The notes: generated from the sequence alone by a model not told the origin. A DNA stretch of 64,000 nucleotides from Ananas comosus (GCF_001540865.1 NC_033638.1:10059315-10123314), one strand, 5' to 3'; shown: positions 10,866 through 22,966, counted from the stretch's first letter. A program made the numbers and translations.

Positions 10866-12045
10866 CTTGATGCAGATGTTAAATGTACCCTCTTAATTTG
10901 GCTATGATTTGCTTGCTATTAATGAGGTGACCGAAGCAGCGGTTGTTGAAGCTCGTGCTTTTCATTTTGTCACACTGAAATAAATCTGATGTGTGCTGAA
11001 AAACTTACTATTAATGCAGTGTCAGTATTTGGGAAGAAAATTACAGAAGAAAGCAAATAGTATGCATGGAAGTCTCTTTCTTGATTAGTTAGGGTAAACT
11101 CATCAAAAACTAAAAGATTTGGGTAGCAACAGAAACTTATAAACACCATGTTGCCCAAAACTAAAATTGAATTACCCAATTTCAGAGGTTTTTACGTATG
11201 CTACTGCTGTTTTTGTGCTTGTTGTGTATGTCCTGCGATGCAGCAAATTGCAGTCCCTTCTTAAAGGAAAATGTATGTATAATTTTGTGAACAAAGAGTT
11301 TTGTAAAGCAAGAATATCCTGCCGATCAAACAGATGCCTTTTTGTTTGAAAGAACCATCTGTTGAAAAACGACCATAATTTAGAGGCTTGGGATGCATGT
11401 TTGGGCTTGGAATGCATGTCCCAAACGCCAATTCAAGTCACAAGTAGGGCACTATAAATGCATGTTCACTCTTGCAGATAAAAAAACATTGTCTCTATAT
11501 TACCTTTATATACATGTCACCTAAGAGAGAAAAACTATGAAACTAAGCATCCTATATCAGAAACTGAGCAGCTTTTGTACATGTCCAAGAAAAGAAAATG
11601 TAAGAAATTGAAGCTTTACTGCATTTAATACATTTTTGCCTTGGGATTCTGTAAAACCACGATTTCATTGTCTCATATGCGAGAATTTAGCTAGTACAGG
11701 AACTAACCAGATATCAGAAGACATTGAAGCAGCATGTAACTCGTATATAACTTATATATACAGTTTATCAGACATCATGCACAGGTTAGAATTGCAGCAT
11801 CAAAGATGCCCATAACATTTACTAACTGCTTTGTCCAAATTAACTGCGAAAGATGAATTATATACAGAACAAAGCAAAAGGAGGATTGTAGAAGCAATAT
11901 AATTAGCATTACTACGAATAGACCGATCTTCTATACCTGAAAAGCGGAAGATATTTGAAACATTCAGTGATATTCTTCAACTATAACTGAAACTGGAGCT
12001 CCCAAATAAACAGGAAAATTAATAAAAGAAAAAGAAACAGAAACT
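10866..12045. other. Intergenic DNA between convergent 3' ends
   Basis: AT-rich sequence between the 3' end of GSTL gene B and the 3' end of the NFRKB-like gene. It probably includes the 3'UTR of the latter. The open frames here are short, of biased composition and unsupported. I see no repeat, RNA gene or promoter that I can defend. Confidence 0.5.
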
Positions 12046-15000
12046 TCACAGTAAGCTTGCTCCTGGGAGGCCAATCGGCCTCCCCCTGCTAAATGCCTCA
12101 TCATCAAAATCTTCAGTGGTGGAATTTTCTTGGCATACCATGTTATTTTCCTTTAAGGGATTAAACTGAAGAGCCTCCCAAGTTGTCGAAGAATTCACGT
12201 TCTCCGCGTCTGTCCTCATGTTATTATAAATAATTTCAGAATTTTCCTCACCTTTAACAGCTGGTAGATCGACATTACCATCCGCATCACCATCATTAAC
12301 TGTCCCAACATCCGAATTTTCCGTAACATCTTTTCTTTGCCTTTTCCACTTTTTAGTAGACGAAGTACCATCATCCTCAAAATCTTCTTCCTCTCTGTCT
12401 TTATGCAAATAAACCCATAATTTTCTTTCCGAGTCAAACTGTACACAAGGGTCGCGCTCATAATGCAACCGGTCTAAAGCCCCACTAACGACTTGATTCA
12501 CTTGAGCATCTGTCACATCTTCGACAATATATTGTGAATCCCTTATCAGTGTACAAACATCCGCTCTTGTTCCAATACTCCCCGGCAACCGTGCAGCAGC
12601 ATCTCGTACAAGACACAGGATAGTGACATGCGGCGGGCGGTCAGGCTTAAGCATGAAATGATCCCGAGCTTTCGAGGTAGGCTTACCACCTCCCCTTCTT
12701 AGCGGAGCAACAATAGATTTTCTCCCATCGGCAGCAGTGTAAGAGAATGCCCTATCTGGAACCGAGTATCTTAACAGCTCCTCCCTTCGAAAATATGCCC
12801 TAATTTCATCCGAGCTAGGGCTAATAGTATTCAGGCTTTTCTGGGCTCTAAGATCTTTGAACCTTTCCTTCTCATCCAAGTTTGAAAGCATTGAAGCGGG
12901 AGGGGGGGGCAGGCTTCCTATTTGCCGAAGGGTCTCTTGGCCACTTTTCAGCCAATTAGCAAATGCATCAACCAACTTTACAAGCACCTTGTAAGGCATG
13001 CCCCATGTGTCAGGAGAAGTTTCCTCTTCATTATCAGATGAACTAGGAGTAAGCGGACCGATCCATGACCAACTCTTATTTGACTTCTCGTACTGAACAA
13101 GTGGCCTCCACCCCTTTGCTGCTAAAGGTGCAGTCTTGGACGACAATATTCTTAACACTCCTCGCACCAGATCCTGAAGTGGCTCCTGTGTTTCAAGGAT
13201 ACAGGGATCACCTGGGTTGGACCGAACTCGATTCACAATCTCCAGAACCGTGAGAGAGGGTAAATCCTTCTGCTCATCTGTCTGAGTAGTCATTGCCTTT
13301 CGCACAGCTGAAAGGAGATGAATTATGGAGAATGAAAAACCACTATGGATCGTAGGGGTGATCAGAGTAAATTCCTTCTTTTGTGGCTTCTCCGGTTCAA
13401 TATCAGCTGTGCTCTTTTCTGGAATGATTTGATCAGGTCCTACCACTGTCACAAAATCAGCTGCAGCATCTGCTTTCTTCTTCCCCTTCTTCTTCGTGAC
13501 AATGGCATCATCGGGCTGCTGCTTTTGATTAGATTGTGCGTTGAAAGTTTCATCTCCCTCTTCCAGCTGTATAGCATCCACCTTTCCTTTTCCCTTCTTA
13601 GACACAGATTTTCGCGCTAATAAGGACGGTTCACTCACTTGAGCATCGGAGACTTGGGTTTTGTATGCTGATCTTTTCATCATCATTTCAGATTCATCCA
13701 ATTTTTCCTCCTTTTCATCTAACATGGATGTGCCATAATTAGGAAGGTAGTTCACTGGCTGCATATGATGATCAAGATCAACTGCCAACCCTTTCCGCTT
13801 TCTCTCGCCATTAAAGGTGTTCGTTAGCAGTGATTGCATCTTTTCATCAAGCTGGGGCACCTGGCTTTTTTTAATCAACTTGACATCATCCAAGAAACTG
13901 GGGTCGCTAGTTTTACCTTTATTTTTCCCTTTTATTGGATATGGTAAAATATCGGCCTTACTCTTCCTACCAGTATTCACATGCTTGCTAGCCTTTGTGG
14001 AATCATAAATTGGTTTAACAACTCCATAGTGACGAGACTCTATCTCTGCTAAGGAATTCCAATCTCCACAATTCTCAGCTTGTTCTGATGAATCAGATTC
14101 TGTTTCTTCGCTGTATTCCAAACCCATGCCATCATACTTTGAAAATTTATCTCCAACCTTTCTTTGCGTCATTTTTGCTGTGTGATCCATCTGCATTGGA
14201 AGAAAACTCCTATATGATTCAACTTTTGGGTCATAAACAACTCTCGTTTTGACACCATTATACTCATCTTCAATCTTCCCCTTCTTGCTTCTGACACTCC
14301 ACTCATTGGATTTAACACTGCGGTCTAAAGACACAGCATCTTCAAGCCTAGTCTTATGGGGCATAAGACGATTCTGGCCTTCTACACTCGGAAAAGCCCA
14401 GTTCGTAACTGAGTACCTAGTGTTTTTCGAAGGATCGAAAGAATGAGGATCATAAGAGGCTATAGTGACGGCCTGATCACCACTCCTACCATTAACTTTA
14501 TAATAAGGTTCCACTTCTTCCTCTTCATACATGCCCCTCTGGTATTTCCTCACTAATTCCTGTTTCTTTCCTGTCTTCAAGCCTGCCCTAATTTCCGTAC
14601 TCTCTCGAGTTGTGTCCCAACTTCTTTGCATGCCTATAGTTTTAGTCAGAGGATAAATTGGTGCAGAAACCCTCAGCACCCCTTTCTTGTTCTCTTTCCC
14701 AAACTTCACCTTCTCTGAAGCAATTCTATCGTAAGAAGGCTTAAATCTCTTTGTCTTGATCGGTTTCGGCTGGAAACGATCGACCGAGTCGTCACTCTCC
14801 AGTTCCGACTCCCCATGCCCATCCCTTTCATAACCCAAAGCTCTCTGCTTTCTCAGTATATTCAGCAACTGAAGCCTCTCTTGTATACCATAACCCTCAC
14901 AGTTCTTCCAGGCATCTCTGATCTGAATAAGACTCCCCACCATGGAATTCTGATATTTGCGGAGATGACAATAATGGCGGCGCCTCTGGAAGAAATTTAA

Positions 15001-15507
15001 ACCCCCGCGATAAAGCACCATCCGCGGGTCACAGAGCCCACCCTTGAGCCGTTCGAAGAGAGTAATGAGAGGGCTTCTGAAGTGGAAGTTCTTACCGGAG
15101 AAGAGCTCGTGGAGAGTGAGGGCGAAGGTCTCCTGGTCCATGTCAGGGAGGTTGGCGGAGAGGGCGAAGCGCTCCTCCTCGGTTAGGGTTTCGTTCCAGG
15201 TGTCGAGGGAGAGGACAGAGCCGAGGTCGGGGAGGTCGTAGAGCTCGAGCGGTATGCTGCAGCTCTGGTTCCCGACCTGGCACAGCTCGGTCATGGCGTC
15301 GCCGAGCTCGGAGAGGTCCAACTCGTCCGATTCCATCCCCGAGTCGAGATCCGACCAGTCGTCCGACCCGGAGGAATCCTCCTCCTGCTCCTCGTCCGAC
15401 ACCGTCCGGAGAGCCTCGTCGTCATCCTCGGTGCTCGATGAGGCCGTCCCCGGCGAGGTGTCTTCCCCCGATCTCGAAACCCTAAAGTTGTTCTTCACAA
15501 TCGCCAT
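12046..15507 (-). CDS. NFRKB-like nuclear protein (DEUBAD plus winged helix)
   Basis: A single coding exon of 1153 aa. I start at the Met at 15507 (MAIVKNNFRVSR). The frame stays open to 15828, but that extension is low-complexity and is crossed by a likely 5'UTR intron (donor GGGTAAAAG at 15690, acceptor CTTAG ending at 15530). Residues 20-70 are an acidic Ser/Asp/Glu tract. A DEUBAD-type region spans about 85-200 (CSIPLELYDL, LTEEERFALS, LPDMDQETF, RKYQNSMVGSL). A long Lys/Glu-rich middle has several basic KKKGKKK-type stretches. Winged-helix-like regions are at about 720-830 (FSFSIIHLLSAVRKAM) and 955-1040 (PPHVTILCLVRDAAARLPG). Human NFRKB is an INO80 complex subunit, so a chromatin-remodelling role in the nucleus is inferred by homology. 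Plant relatives are usually annotated as nuclear factor kappa-B-binding-like proteins. Confidence 0.85.
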   Translation of the reverse strand: MAIVKNNFRVSRSGEDTSPGTASSSTEDDDEALRTVSDEEQEEDSSGSDDWSDLDSGMESDELDLSELGDAMTELCQVGNQSCSIPLELYDLPDLGSVLSLDTWNETLTEEERFALSANLPDMDQETFALTLHELFSGKNFHFRSPLITLFERLKGGLCDPRMVLYRGGLNFFQRRRHYCHLRKYQNSMVGSLIQIRDAWKNCEGYGIQERLQLLNILRKQRALGYERDGHGESELESDDSVDRFQPKPIKTKRFKPSYDRIASEKVKFGKENKKGVLRVSAPIYPLTKTIGMQRSWDTTRESTEIRAGLKTGKKQELVRKYQRGMYEEEEVEPYYKVNGRSGDQAVTIASYDPHSFDPSKNTRYSVTNWAFPSVEGQNRLMPHKTRLEDAVSLDRSVKSNEWSVRSKKGKIEDEYNGVKTRVVYDPKVESYRSFLPMQMDHTAKMTQRKVGDKFSKYDGMGLEYSEETESDSSEQAENCGDWNSLAEIESRHYGVVKPIYDSTKASKHVNTGRKSKADILPYPIKGKNKGKTSDPSFLDDVKLIKKSQVPQLDEKMQSLLTNTFNGERKRKGLAVDLDHHMQPVNYLPNYGTSMLDEKEEKLDESEMMMKRSAYKTQVSDAQVSEPSLLARKSVSKKGKGKVDAIQLEEGDETFNAQSNQKQQPDDAIVTKKKGKKKADAAADFVTVVGPDQIIPEKSTADIEPEKPQKKEFTLITPTIHSGFSFSIIHLLSAVRKAMTTQTDEQKDLPSLTVLEIVNRVRSNPGDPCILETQEPLQDLVRGVLRILSSKTAPLAAKGWRPLVQYEKSNKSWSWIGPLTPSSSDNEEETSPDTWGMPYKVLVKLVDAFANWLKSGQETLRQIGSLPPPPASMLSNLDEKERFKDLRAQKSLNTISPSSDEIRAYFRREELLRYSVPDRAFSYTAADGRKSIVAPLRRGGGKPTSKARDHFMLKPDRPPHVTILCLVRDAAARLPGSIGTRADVCTLIRDSQYIVEDVTDAQVNQVVSGALDRLHYERDPCVQFDSERKLWVYLHKDREEEDFEDDGTSSTKKWKRQRKDVTENSDVGTVNDGDADGNVDLPAVKGEENSEIIYNNMRTDAENVNSSTTWEALQFNPLKENNMVCQENSTTEDFDDEAFSRGRPIGLPGASLL

Positions 15508-15529
15508 TGATCCTACTCCTCCTACACCA

Positions 15530-15690
15530 CTAAGAACAGTTGTAAACATCGCTAAGACGAGAAACCAAAGCAAATCGAAAGGGCACAAGGATCCAAAAAA
15601 ATTTAAAAAAAAATACAAAACCCTAGAGATCGGATCAGGGAGGGAGAAGAAGAAGAGAAAAGGGATCGAGAGAGTTGGGAGGGCTTTTAC
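15530..15690 (-). other. Probable 5'UTR intron of the NFRKB-like gene
   Basis: On the minus strand a donor CGG|GTAAAAG begins at 15690 and a pyrimidine-rich tract leads to TTCTTAG ending at 15530, 23 bases upstream of the chosen ATG. The sequence between is AT-rich, against a GA-rich upstream leader. Leader introns of this type are common in plant housekeeping genes. Confidence 0.55.
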
Positions 15691-15936
15691 CCGAGGAGGA
15701 GGAGAGAGGAGCCGCGACCCCGAGGAGAGAGAAGGAGAGAGGCGAGGGAGGGCGAAGAGAGAATCGTGAGCTCGGATCGGGAAATTAGGGTTTGTAGGGA
15801 ACCCTAGATGGGGGAAGAGAGGAGGCAATTATAGAGGAGGAGGCGAAGAAGACGACGACGACGTGGACGCGTGTGGTGCGTCCGATGGGGAGTGAGAGAA
15901 AGCTTCCCCATAGAGAGAGAGTGTGTGTGAGAGAAA

Positions 15937-15939
15937 GAT

Positions 15940-15982
<43 letters not shown>
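15937..15982 (+). repeat. (GA)n microsatellite in NFRKB-like upstream region
   Basis: An interrupted run of GA dinucleotides, read as CT on the gene's strand, just upstream of the likely transcription start. Pyrimidine patches like this are frequent near plant core promoters. No TATA box is obvious. Confidence 0.8.
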
Positions 15983-15984
<2 letters not shown>

Positions 15985-16182
15985 AGAGAGGTAGTGGGAG
16001 GGCGACCCAACACGAAAAACAGATAGAGTTACGGATCGTAAAATTTCGTACCGGTATCGGGTTACATGGGTTTTAACTGGGCGGGTTGTTAAATGATCCT
16101 GGCCGTTGGATTCATTGGCGGTTGTTTGGTGACCGTAGATTCGTATCGGCAACGGGATTTTGCTTGGAATTTCTCACCGTTT

Positions 16183-16267
16183 TGGGCCTACTTGCCTGGG
16201 CCCGTGGGCCTTTGATCGATACAAGTTTCGAGTGGGCTAAGAAACGATCATGGGCCACATCGGCCCA
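16183..16267 (-). promoter_or_regulatory. Cluster of TGGGCC (site II) elements
   Basis: TGGGCC occurs at 16183-16188, 16197-16202, 16205-16210 and 16251-16256, with GGCCCA at 16262-16267 and another near 16350. Site II elements bind TCP factors and mark growth-related plant promoters. The cluster is about 350-450 bases upstream of the NFRKB-like leader, so assigning it to that gene is an inference. Confidence 0.5.
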
Positions 16268-17819
16268 GGACTTCTTAGTAAGGATGATTCGGGCTGAGTC
16301 GCGAGCCCAAGGTTGAACCCGAATTCCCCAGTGTCAGGTATTCGGATCGGCCCAAATTGTGAAGTCGTCGCAGTTCGGCGTGTCGCCGCCGATTTTATCA
16401 ATGCAAATGAAGTCGGCGCCGACTTTTGGTATCTTATTTAAGATAGAATATTTGGCAGGACTTATTCCCCCCTGTAAAATGAAGAAGAATAAAATGCTAA
16501 TTTTTTAGGCTCAAATATAGAAATTCAATTTGGATGATTTCTTTAGAGAGAAATTACGGAAGGAGTTTAATATAATGTTTTATTGAAGAATATTTTGTAG
16601 ACACCTTTATCAAACAATTCCATGTACTATATTTTATAGCAGAACCAAATAAGCATTACACAAAAAAGATAAACATGCCATTTAATATGAACAGTATTAA
16701 TTGAAGCTTCCAAATGTAACATTGTGGATTATCTAATTCCATTGTCCTCAGTCGTCACTACATCCTATGCAATCAATTCAATTTACGACGCCATTACTGC
16801 AAGGAACCAAATAAAAATTCTGCAAATGTAGGGAATGTGTAGATGAATATATAAGAGATGCGTTGGAACTCTTTAAAATCCAATTCTTTTGCTGTGTTCC
16901 GAGCATATCTGAGTCTGACCCATATTGCTCATGCCTGTATACCCAACCAAATTAAACCAGGAAAGACATCTTCAATTAACTTCATCTCCTAGCTGTTACA
17001 TGCTGTCGCGATGTCGCTCCCTTCAATATATGCGAGTGTTGAATATAAATATTAAAAATACGGTTCTTTTGTGTTTTAAACTGTTGAACAATAGTAGTTA
17101 ATTATTTTACATAATTTAATATAATACTAAAAAAGGATGTTTTGTATATGAGTCCTATTTGGTTCCTAGCTAGCTAGTGTTAATTAATTATCTTTCATTT
17201 AATTTAAGTCCACGTCTTCGGTAAGAGGAGATTTAATAAAAAATATTTTTTAAAGATTTAAATTAAAACAACCACCAAATAAATATTGTTTCTATTTAAT
17301 TTTTAACGCAGGATGGAGAAGTTTGATTAAAATTGTTACTTTTACTTTGAATATCCATTAGAGAGAAACTTCCTCGCTTTGTTCGAACAATAATTAAGCT
17401 TCAATAAAGATTTAATTTGATTGCCCATTCACTGTATTTATAAAGCAGAAATTAATTAATTAATTAGCCCTTTCTTAATTACTCGCCGTTACGAAACTCC
17501 AACTTCTACGTATCGTTACATAGCTACATACTCCGATTAAATATAATAAGCAAGTATTAATTTCGAGGTACTACCAACACTATACATGTCTCTGAACATA
17601 CCGTCTTGTCACACAATTTTTAAAGCAATCTAGCTTCTGGTAATTGATAAGAATGGTCCGTGAGGGGGTTGCTTTTCGAGGTAATGAGGTGGTGCTTTCC
17701 CATTACTTACTGCAATCTCATTAACTCCATGCATTCTCTCTCTCTCTCTCTCTCTCTCTTTGTATTTGCTTATTAATTTATAACTTGGAGCATGTGTTAA
17801 TGCATATATGTGTTTTCAA

Positions 17820-17865
<46 letters not shown>

Positions 17866-18382
17866 GATAGCACTTGGAATGTTATCGGTAAAGACAAAAA
17901 GATTTTGGAGGAGACTTTGCAGCAGCAGCTACGCAGTGAGCAGCAAAGGAGAAACAACAGGAGAGGATGAGTTGGTTGTTGACCCCTAGCTAGGTAAGGA
18001 GAAATTTTACCTATACCTGGTCCACTGCAAAATTTTAATTATTGCTAGTTTATTTATAAGATTTGTTGGATTTGATCGAATTAATCAACTCAGCAAATAG
18101 TAACTGGTATTAGAATCAATTTTGCTAACAGCAACAGTCTTTTGCAAAAATGGTGGTTTCTAACATGTAATTCTTTAGATGCTACATAGTTTATCCAAAA
18201 TTTTTGTTAAAATTATGGCCGAATTATTTACTATGAGATCATTCGTTTTGATATTATGGTATGCGACTATGCGGTTAATCTCATATGTCTCGACTTGGAT
18301 CCTTATCTCTACTATTAAAGACTTTTCATGAATTATTATTTTTATATTAGATTGATTTTATGGTTTACAGATCCAGAATCTT

Positions 18383-18521
18383 TTTTTTTAGAGAGAAAGG
18401 TAGCACGCTACCCGCTTCGTTTATTTCATTTAGAAATAAACTTAGCTGGAAATGTGAATCAACTAGGATTCAAACTTGAATCTCGGATACAAACCATCAC
18501 TTGCTCTAGGGACGGTTGGTA
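18383..18521 (-). mobile_element. SINE with target-site duplication, best copy
   Basis: It is flanked by ACAGATCCAGAATCTT (18367-18382) and ACAGATTCAGAATCTT (18522-18537), a 16-bp target-site duplication with one mismatch. On the minus strand it starts with ACCAACCGTCCCTAGAGCAAGTG (tRNA box A-like), then a box B-like GTTTGAATCC, a body, and an A-tail. This is the structure of a tRNA-derived SINE moved by LINE-type retroposition. Length is about 140 bp. Confidence 0.75.
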
Positions 18522-18841
18522 ACAGATTCAGAATCTTCCGCTCACATATTTAGTTATATGTAGTTTAGAAGATCAGTCAATGCATGGTGTACAAGGTCTG
18601 TGGAATAATTTCTCCTAGATGAAGAGAGAGAGAGAGAGAGAGAGAGAGAGGTGGCGTGAGGGAGAGGAGAATGAGATGATTTAAGAGATGATGGTGGCCT
18701 GGGGCAGGGGACAGGTCACATCAGATCAACTGGGATACTTTCGTACTCATCGATCATCTCTGTAGCTTTATTTCCCTCTGATACGTACCAACGTCGACGT
18801 TGCCTCTGTGCTTTGTTGCAATATTATTGCGTTTGTGTTGT

Positions 18842-18881
<40 letters not shown>

Positions 18882-19929
18882 CTTCTGGGTAAGGATCTAA
18901 ACGACCTTTCCTCTGGCACCACTTCTCTCTTTTCTCTTCAACTATGCATGCATGCATGCAGCGAGAACTAGGGCGCTGTGTCTCTGCATGGCTGACGTAA
19001 GCCCACCCAAATTTGATCACATTCCAATAAAAAATGCTATTTTTTAATTTGCACCCATCATTATGGGTGCTTATATTACACCCACACCATCAAGGTTTTG
19101 TACCATCTTTTTTAGGTTTGTGCTACTAAAATCGATAAGCTTAGTGTAAAATAATTGGCTTAATTTCGAATAAAAATGGTGTAAATTTTACACCTTTTTT
19201 CACTGTACATATGGTATTAAAATATGTAAATTTCTTTCAAAGGTACAAGACTCGTATTTTCTTTTTTTTTTTTTGAGGGGGATATATATATATATATATA
19301 TATAAAAGCTTTAAAAGAGCCTCTACAGTTATTGTGAGCTTCCTCATACAATTAATTCCTGCCATTTAATTACTAGCTACACCATATGCATGAATAGAGA
19401 AAAGGAAGATAGGACGCAGATTTTCCATTGCCTAGACAAAGGGAGCTATTCATAATAAATACATTATTAACAACTCCTATACATAGAGGGGCAAAATGAA
19501 TGAGAACAAGAGAATCAATGCTAATTCACGTGGATCTCTTTATCCATGTGGGTAAGGATTTACGTTTGATAGGTATACTAGGATTGATCCAGCAAAGCTG
19601 CATAAAAGGCAAAAAAAAAAAAAGAAAAAAGTCATGCAATAACTAAGATCATTATAGCTATTCATTGTCTACTTATTAGTACTGCAGCAAGAAGTATTAA
19701 TTAACTGCTGCAAAGAGTTATTGCATGCACCATTAAATCGATATCATTAATATTTAATATCTTATTATTATTTTGTACAGATAAAGTTTCCAATAATACA
19801 GTTCTCACCGGCTAGATTTTTGTTTTCAGAATTGGGCATAGCACCACTCAATGTTTATATATCTCACCAAAAATAATGCAAATTTAGCAGGAGATATATA
19901 TAGCAATTAGACGAGAAATATTATAGTGT

Positions 19930-20065
19930 ATAGAGAGAGAGACAGTAAGCTACCGGTTTCATTTATTATTTTTAAAAAAATAAACTTAACTAAAAATATG
20001 AAGCCACTAAACTTCGAGCTTGGAGCCTCAGATATGAATTACGAAGCTATTTACCATTTGCGTGA
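19930..20065 (-). mobile_element. SINE-like repeat, copy 3
   Basis: It shares the body GTAAGCTACCGGTTTCATTT, the TAAACTTAACTAAAAATATG segment and a degenerate box B (CTTCGAGCTTGGAGCC) with the copy at 18383-18521, in the same orientation. It is strongly diverged, and its boundaries are approximate. Confidence 0.5.
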
Positions 20066-20704
20066 GGACAACGCGTGAATGTTATAAATATTAATATGCA
20101 TCAATTCATAACGTGAATGCAAGTACAAAAAATAGGAAAAATGTAAATTGCTAATACTTTTGCAAGTCTCTATTAGTAGTCATCTATTTCAATCCGCATA
20201 ATTTATTGCTGAAATTAAATATGTTGAAATTGAAGTATATGAAAAATAATATATATCCTTGGTAAATTCTAATGGGTAATCCCTCATATATATTGGGTCA
20301 ACTCTTTTTTTTTGTACGTCCGGTCAAATCACATGCATAAGTTATCCCGAGAGGTGGAGAGGGTGTGAAAGTACGTTGTCGGGAGGTAATATACTGCATG
20401 GGGGTTCACACTTTAAGTCAAATTTTCTGTCCATGTACTGGCTTTTTTCTACGTAGTAATTAAGAGCATTTGGAGTGAGTCAGAGTAGCCCACCTCTGTC
20501 TTTTTCGATCCTTGCTTTTTTTTTTTTTTACCCTTGCTTTTTTATCCTGCACCCTTTGTTTCATGTAACGTAACATTTGGAAGGAGGAAGAAATTTGGTA
20601 AGAAACAAAAGTTACATATAGAGGTAATTAATTAGGAAACAACACATGCTATATAATAAGTAAGGATAGTTATGTTGATATATAATAATTAAGAAAGTGG
20701 ATTA

Positions 20705-20742
<38 letters not shown>

Positions 20743-20744
20743 AG

Positions 20745-21185
20745 GTTGCGTAGTATCGGTAAAACAGAGTCCTCGTATAATATATTCTATTAGAAATATT
20801 TAGAAATTTAATTTTATATTTTTTCAACATCATATGACTAGTGATCGAAATGTCTAAAAATTGATAATTTCAATGACAGATGATGTGATGCATTTATAAG
20901 TTTAACAATATTGAACAACTTAAATCCAATGAAATTTTGATCGAATTTTCTTTTCACTATTAAGTGTGAAATTAATACATCTGATTTAAACTTTGTTTTC
21001 AATCTTTTACTTTGAGATTATCGTTTTATAGGTAAATAATGTCAAAATTTTGTGAAACTTTGCATACAACTACTTTCAATAGCATAAATCATGTATAAAA
21101 AAATCGATTTATGATTCGGATGTTTTATTATCGAAAACAACAAAATAGTATAGAGGGCTCCGTGCTATTAATGGTATTCTAGCCT
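20745..21185. mobile_element. Micron-like MITE between (TA)n runs
   Basis: It lies between (TA)n at 20708-20740 and (TA)n at 21193-21216. The right arm (GATTCGGATGTTTTATTATCGAAAACAACAAAATAGTATAG) matches the right arm of the element at 41675-42176, and the interior also aligns in part. Insertion into (TA)n microsatellites recalls the rice Micron MITE family, although family membership is not shown here. Confidence 0.5.
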
Positions 21186-22355
21186 GCTTCGATATATATA
21201 TATATATATATATATCATAAAATACCAAATATAAGACTATTTAGAATGAAGCAAGCTTAGAATTGGATCTCATGTCATATTACTTGGAAGGTTGATCAAT
21301 TTGGATAGAAAATGGGCCAAAAATATTCTCAACAGTTAACTCAATTATATAAAGTCTAGATTTTTTTTTTTTTTAAAGAGCATTAATGAATGTATTTAAA
21401 GTTGAGATCTAATTGTCCATGAGGGGACAAAATCCTCCTTTTTCACACATAGCCAGTCCGGTAGTGATGTGTGACTAGACAATTAGCACAAGCCCCCCTT
21501 CCATGTTAGAGCTACCAAAACCCTAGCCTTACCCAGTTCGTCTAAAGATACCACTAGGGCTTATTCCTCCCTCCTGTTTCTCTTTTCGGATTCTGCACCC
21601 TACCTACACAAGCCTACATGTTTCTTTTTGCTTGCAATATCATGCATGGGAAAAAGCTCTTTAGGCGTGACTCTCTCTGGTGATCTATAGTTGTAGAAGC
21701 ATAGGTTTAGCTCGATCGAGCACTAGCTCTGAATTGGCCATAGCACTCGGTATATGTTGTATCGACTATTTAATTTAATTAGTAATAATGTTTATTTAAG
21801 AAGGTCAACTAACTTGCACTTTTTTCATTAAAAAAAGTTGACATTCTTTTATGGTTTCTGATTTATTTAACTCCGATTAGTTATAGAGAATTCAATTTGA
21901 CAGAATAAAATGTACTTTGGAAGCTATTAATTAATGAACAGCTGGTGGGAGCCTGTGAAACCTCGTGCTATACATAAAGGCCTGATGTTGTTTCTCGAAA
22001 AGAAAACAAACGTGATCACAAAACAAAGTAATTAATCTAAAAAATTTTCAGTAGATTTTGAGGATAATCGATCATACTATACAGTTAATTGTGCTCTGAT
22101 GAGAGAGAGAGAAAGAGAGAGTGGATGCATGGGAATCTATAGAAGGATCTCGATCTGGCAAAGTTAGGCTTTGGTATGCAATGCATGCAGATCATCATCA
22201 TCATCATCACCTTATAATTATATAATTCATTCTCTCAATCCACACAGTCATGTAGACACAATGGCGTGTGACAAGTTGCTCCCTCGTTCCTCTCCAATCG
22301 CACCCATCCATTGCCCCACCGACCAACATGTTCTCAGACAAGGATGTGATGCTTC

Positions 22356-22356
<1 letters not shown>

Positions 22357-22404
<48 letters not shown>
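22357..22404 (+). repeat. (CT)24 microsatellite
   Basis: A long perfect CT run upstream of the WOX3-type gene. The overlapping Leu/Ser and Arg/Glu open frames on both strands come from the repeat and are not genes. Confidence 0.9.
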
Positions 22405-22406
<2 letters not shown>

Positions 22407-22668
22407 AACAACTATTGTCTGGGCCCAATGTATGCATCTACTTTATGCACCACATGTGATTTTATATACTCATAATATCTAATCAGATAAATATGATTTA
22501 CAAGATGTGAAGGACCCACGTGTAAAAAACCATGCATTCCAAAAACTAACTTTGACACAAGCAATTGCAAAAATATTGCCACAGTTTTAAAAAGGATCAT
22601 TGTCAAATTAAATGAAAGCATTGTCCAAAATTTATAATATCCATACTTGAATCTTTTGAATGCAATGT

Positions 22669-22700
22669 AATATATATATATNTATATATATATATATATG
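22669..22700 (+). repeat. (TA)n microsatellite containing an N
   Basis: A TA run with an ambiguous base at 22682, probably a slippage or base-calling problem. Confidence 0.85.
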
Positions 22701-22931
22701 TATATTATATTTTCAAGATTTTCATTATGGGGTTTTACTGTTTAGTGCTGTAATGTATCAAATGTACTTGTACACCTGGTGCAAGAAAATCCTCACTTTA
22801 TCTCATAAAAGAAAGTGAAAAAGTAACAAAAAGAAAAGAGATGCAGAAAAGGTCGCAAAACCATTGAAACACCCCATTCAATGCCACCACTCTCAGAATA
22901 GCATCAGCATGACACTGCATGCTTAATTTAC

Positions 22932-22966
<35 letters not shown>

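Larger units (their letters stand above)
16440..22090. other. Gene-free AT-rich intergenic stretch
   Basis: No coding exons were recognised. It holds two SINE-like copies (18383-18521 and 19930-20065), one (TA)n-flanked MITE (20745-21185), and several microsatellites: CT at 17735-17760, GA at 17823-17863, GA at 18620-18651, TA at 18848-18878, a CATG run at 18943-18960, TA at 19284-19305 and TA at 20708-20740. With 22.1-23.1 kb it forms a long upstream region for the WOX3-type gene. That is typical of developmental regulators, but I could not identify specific elements. Confidence 0.6.

Noticed and set aside
15254..15769. A 171-codon plus-strand frame opposite the start of the NFRKB-like gene
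   Set aside because: Its Ser/Glu/Arg-rich content mirrors the acidic N terminus and GA-rich leader on the other strand. It has no independent support.
18383..18521. A functional tRNA gene
   Set aside because: The box A and B sequences are degenerate, no cloverleaf with an anticodon arm can be drawn by eye, and the A-tail plus target duplication identify a SINE.
22171..22482. Leu/Ser and Arg/Glu frames across the CT repeat
   Set aside because: They are translations of a dinucleotide repeat. The same applies to frames at 15829-16152, 17785-17970, 44604-44879 and 22798-23269.
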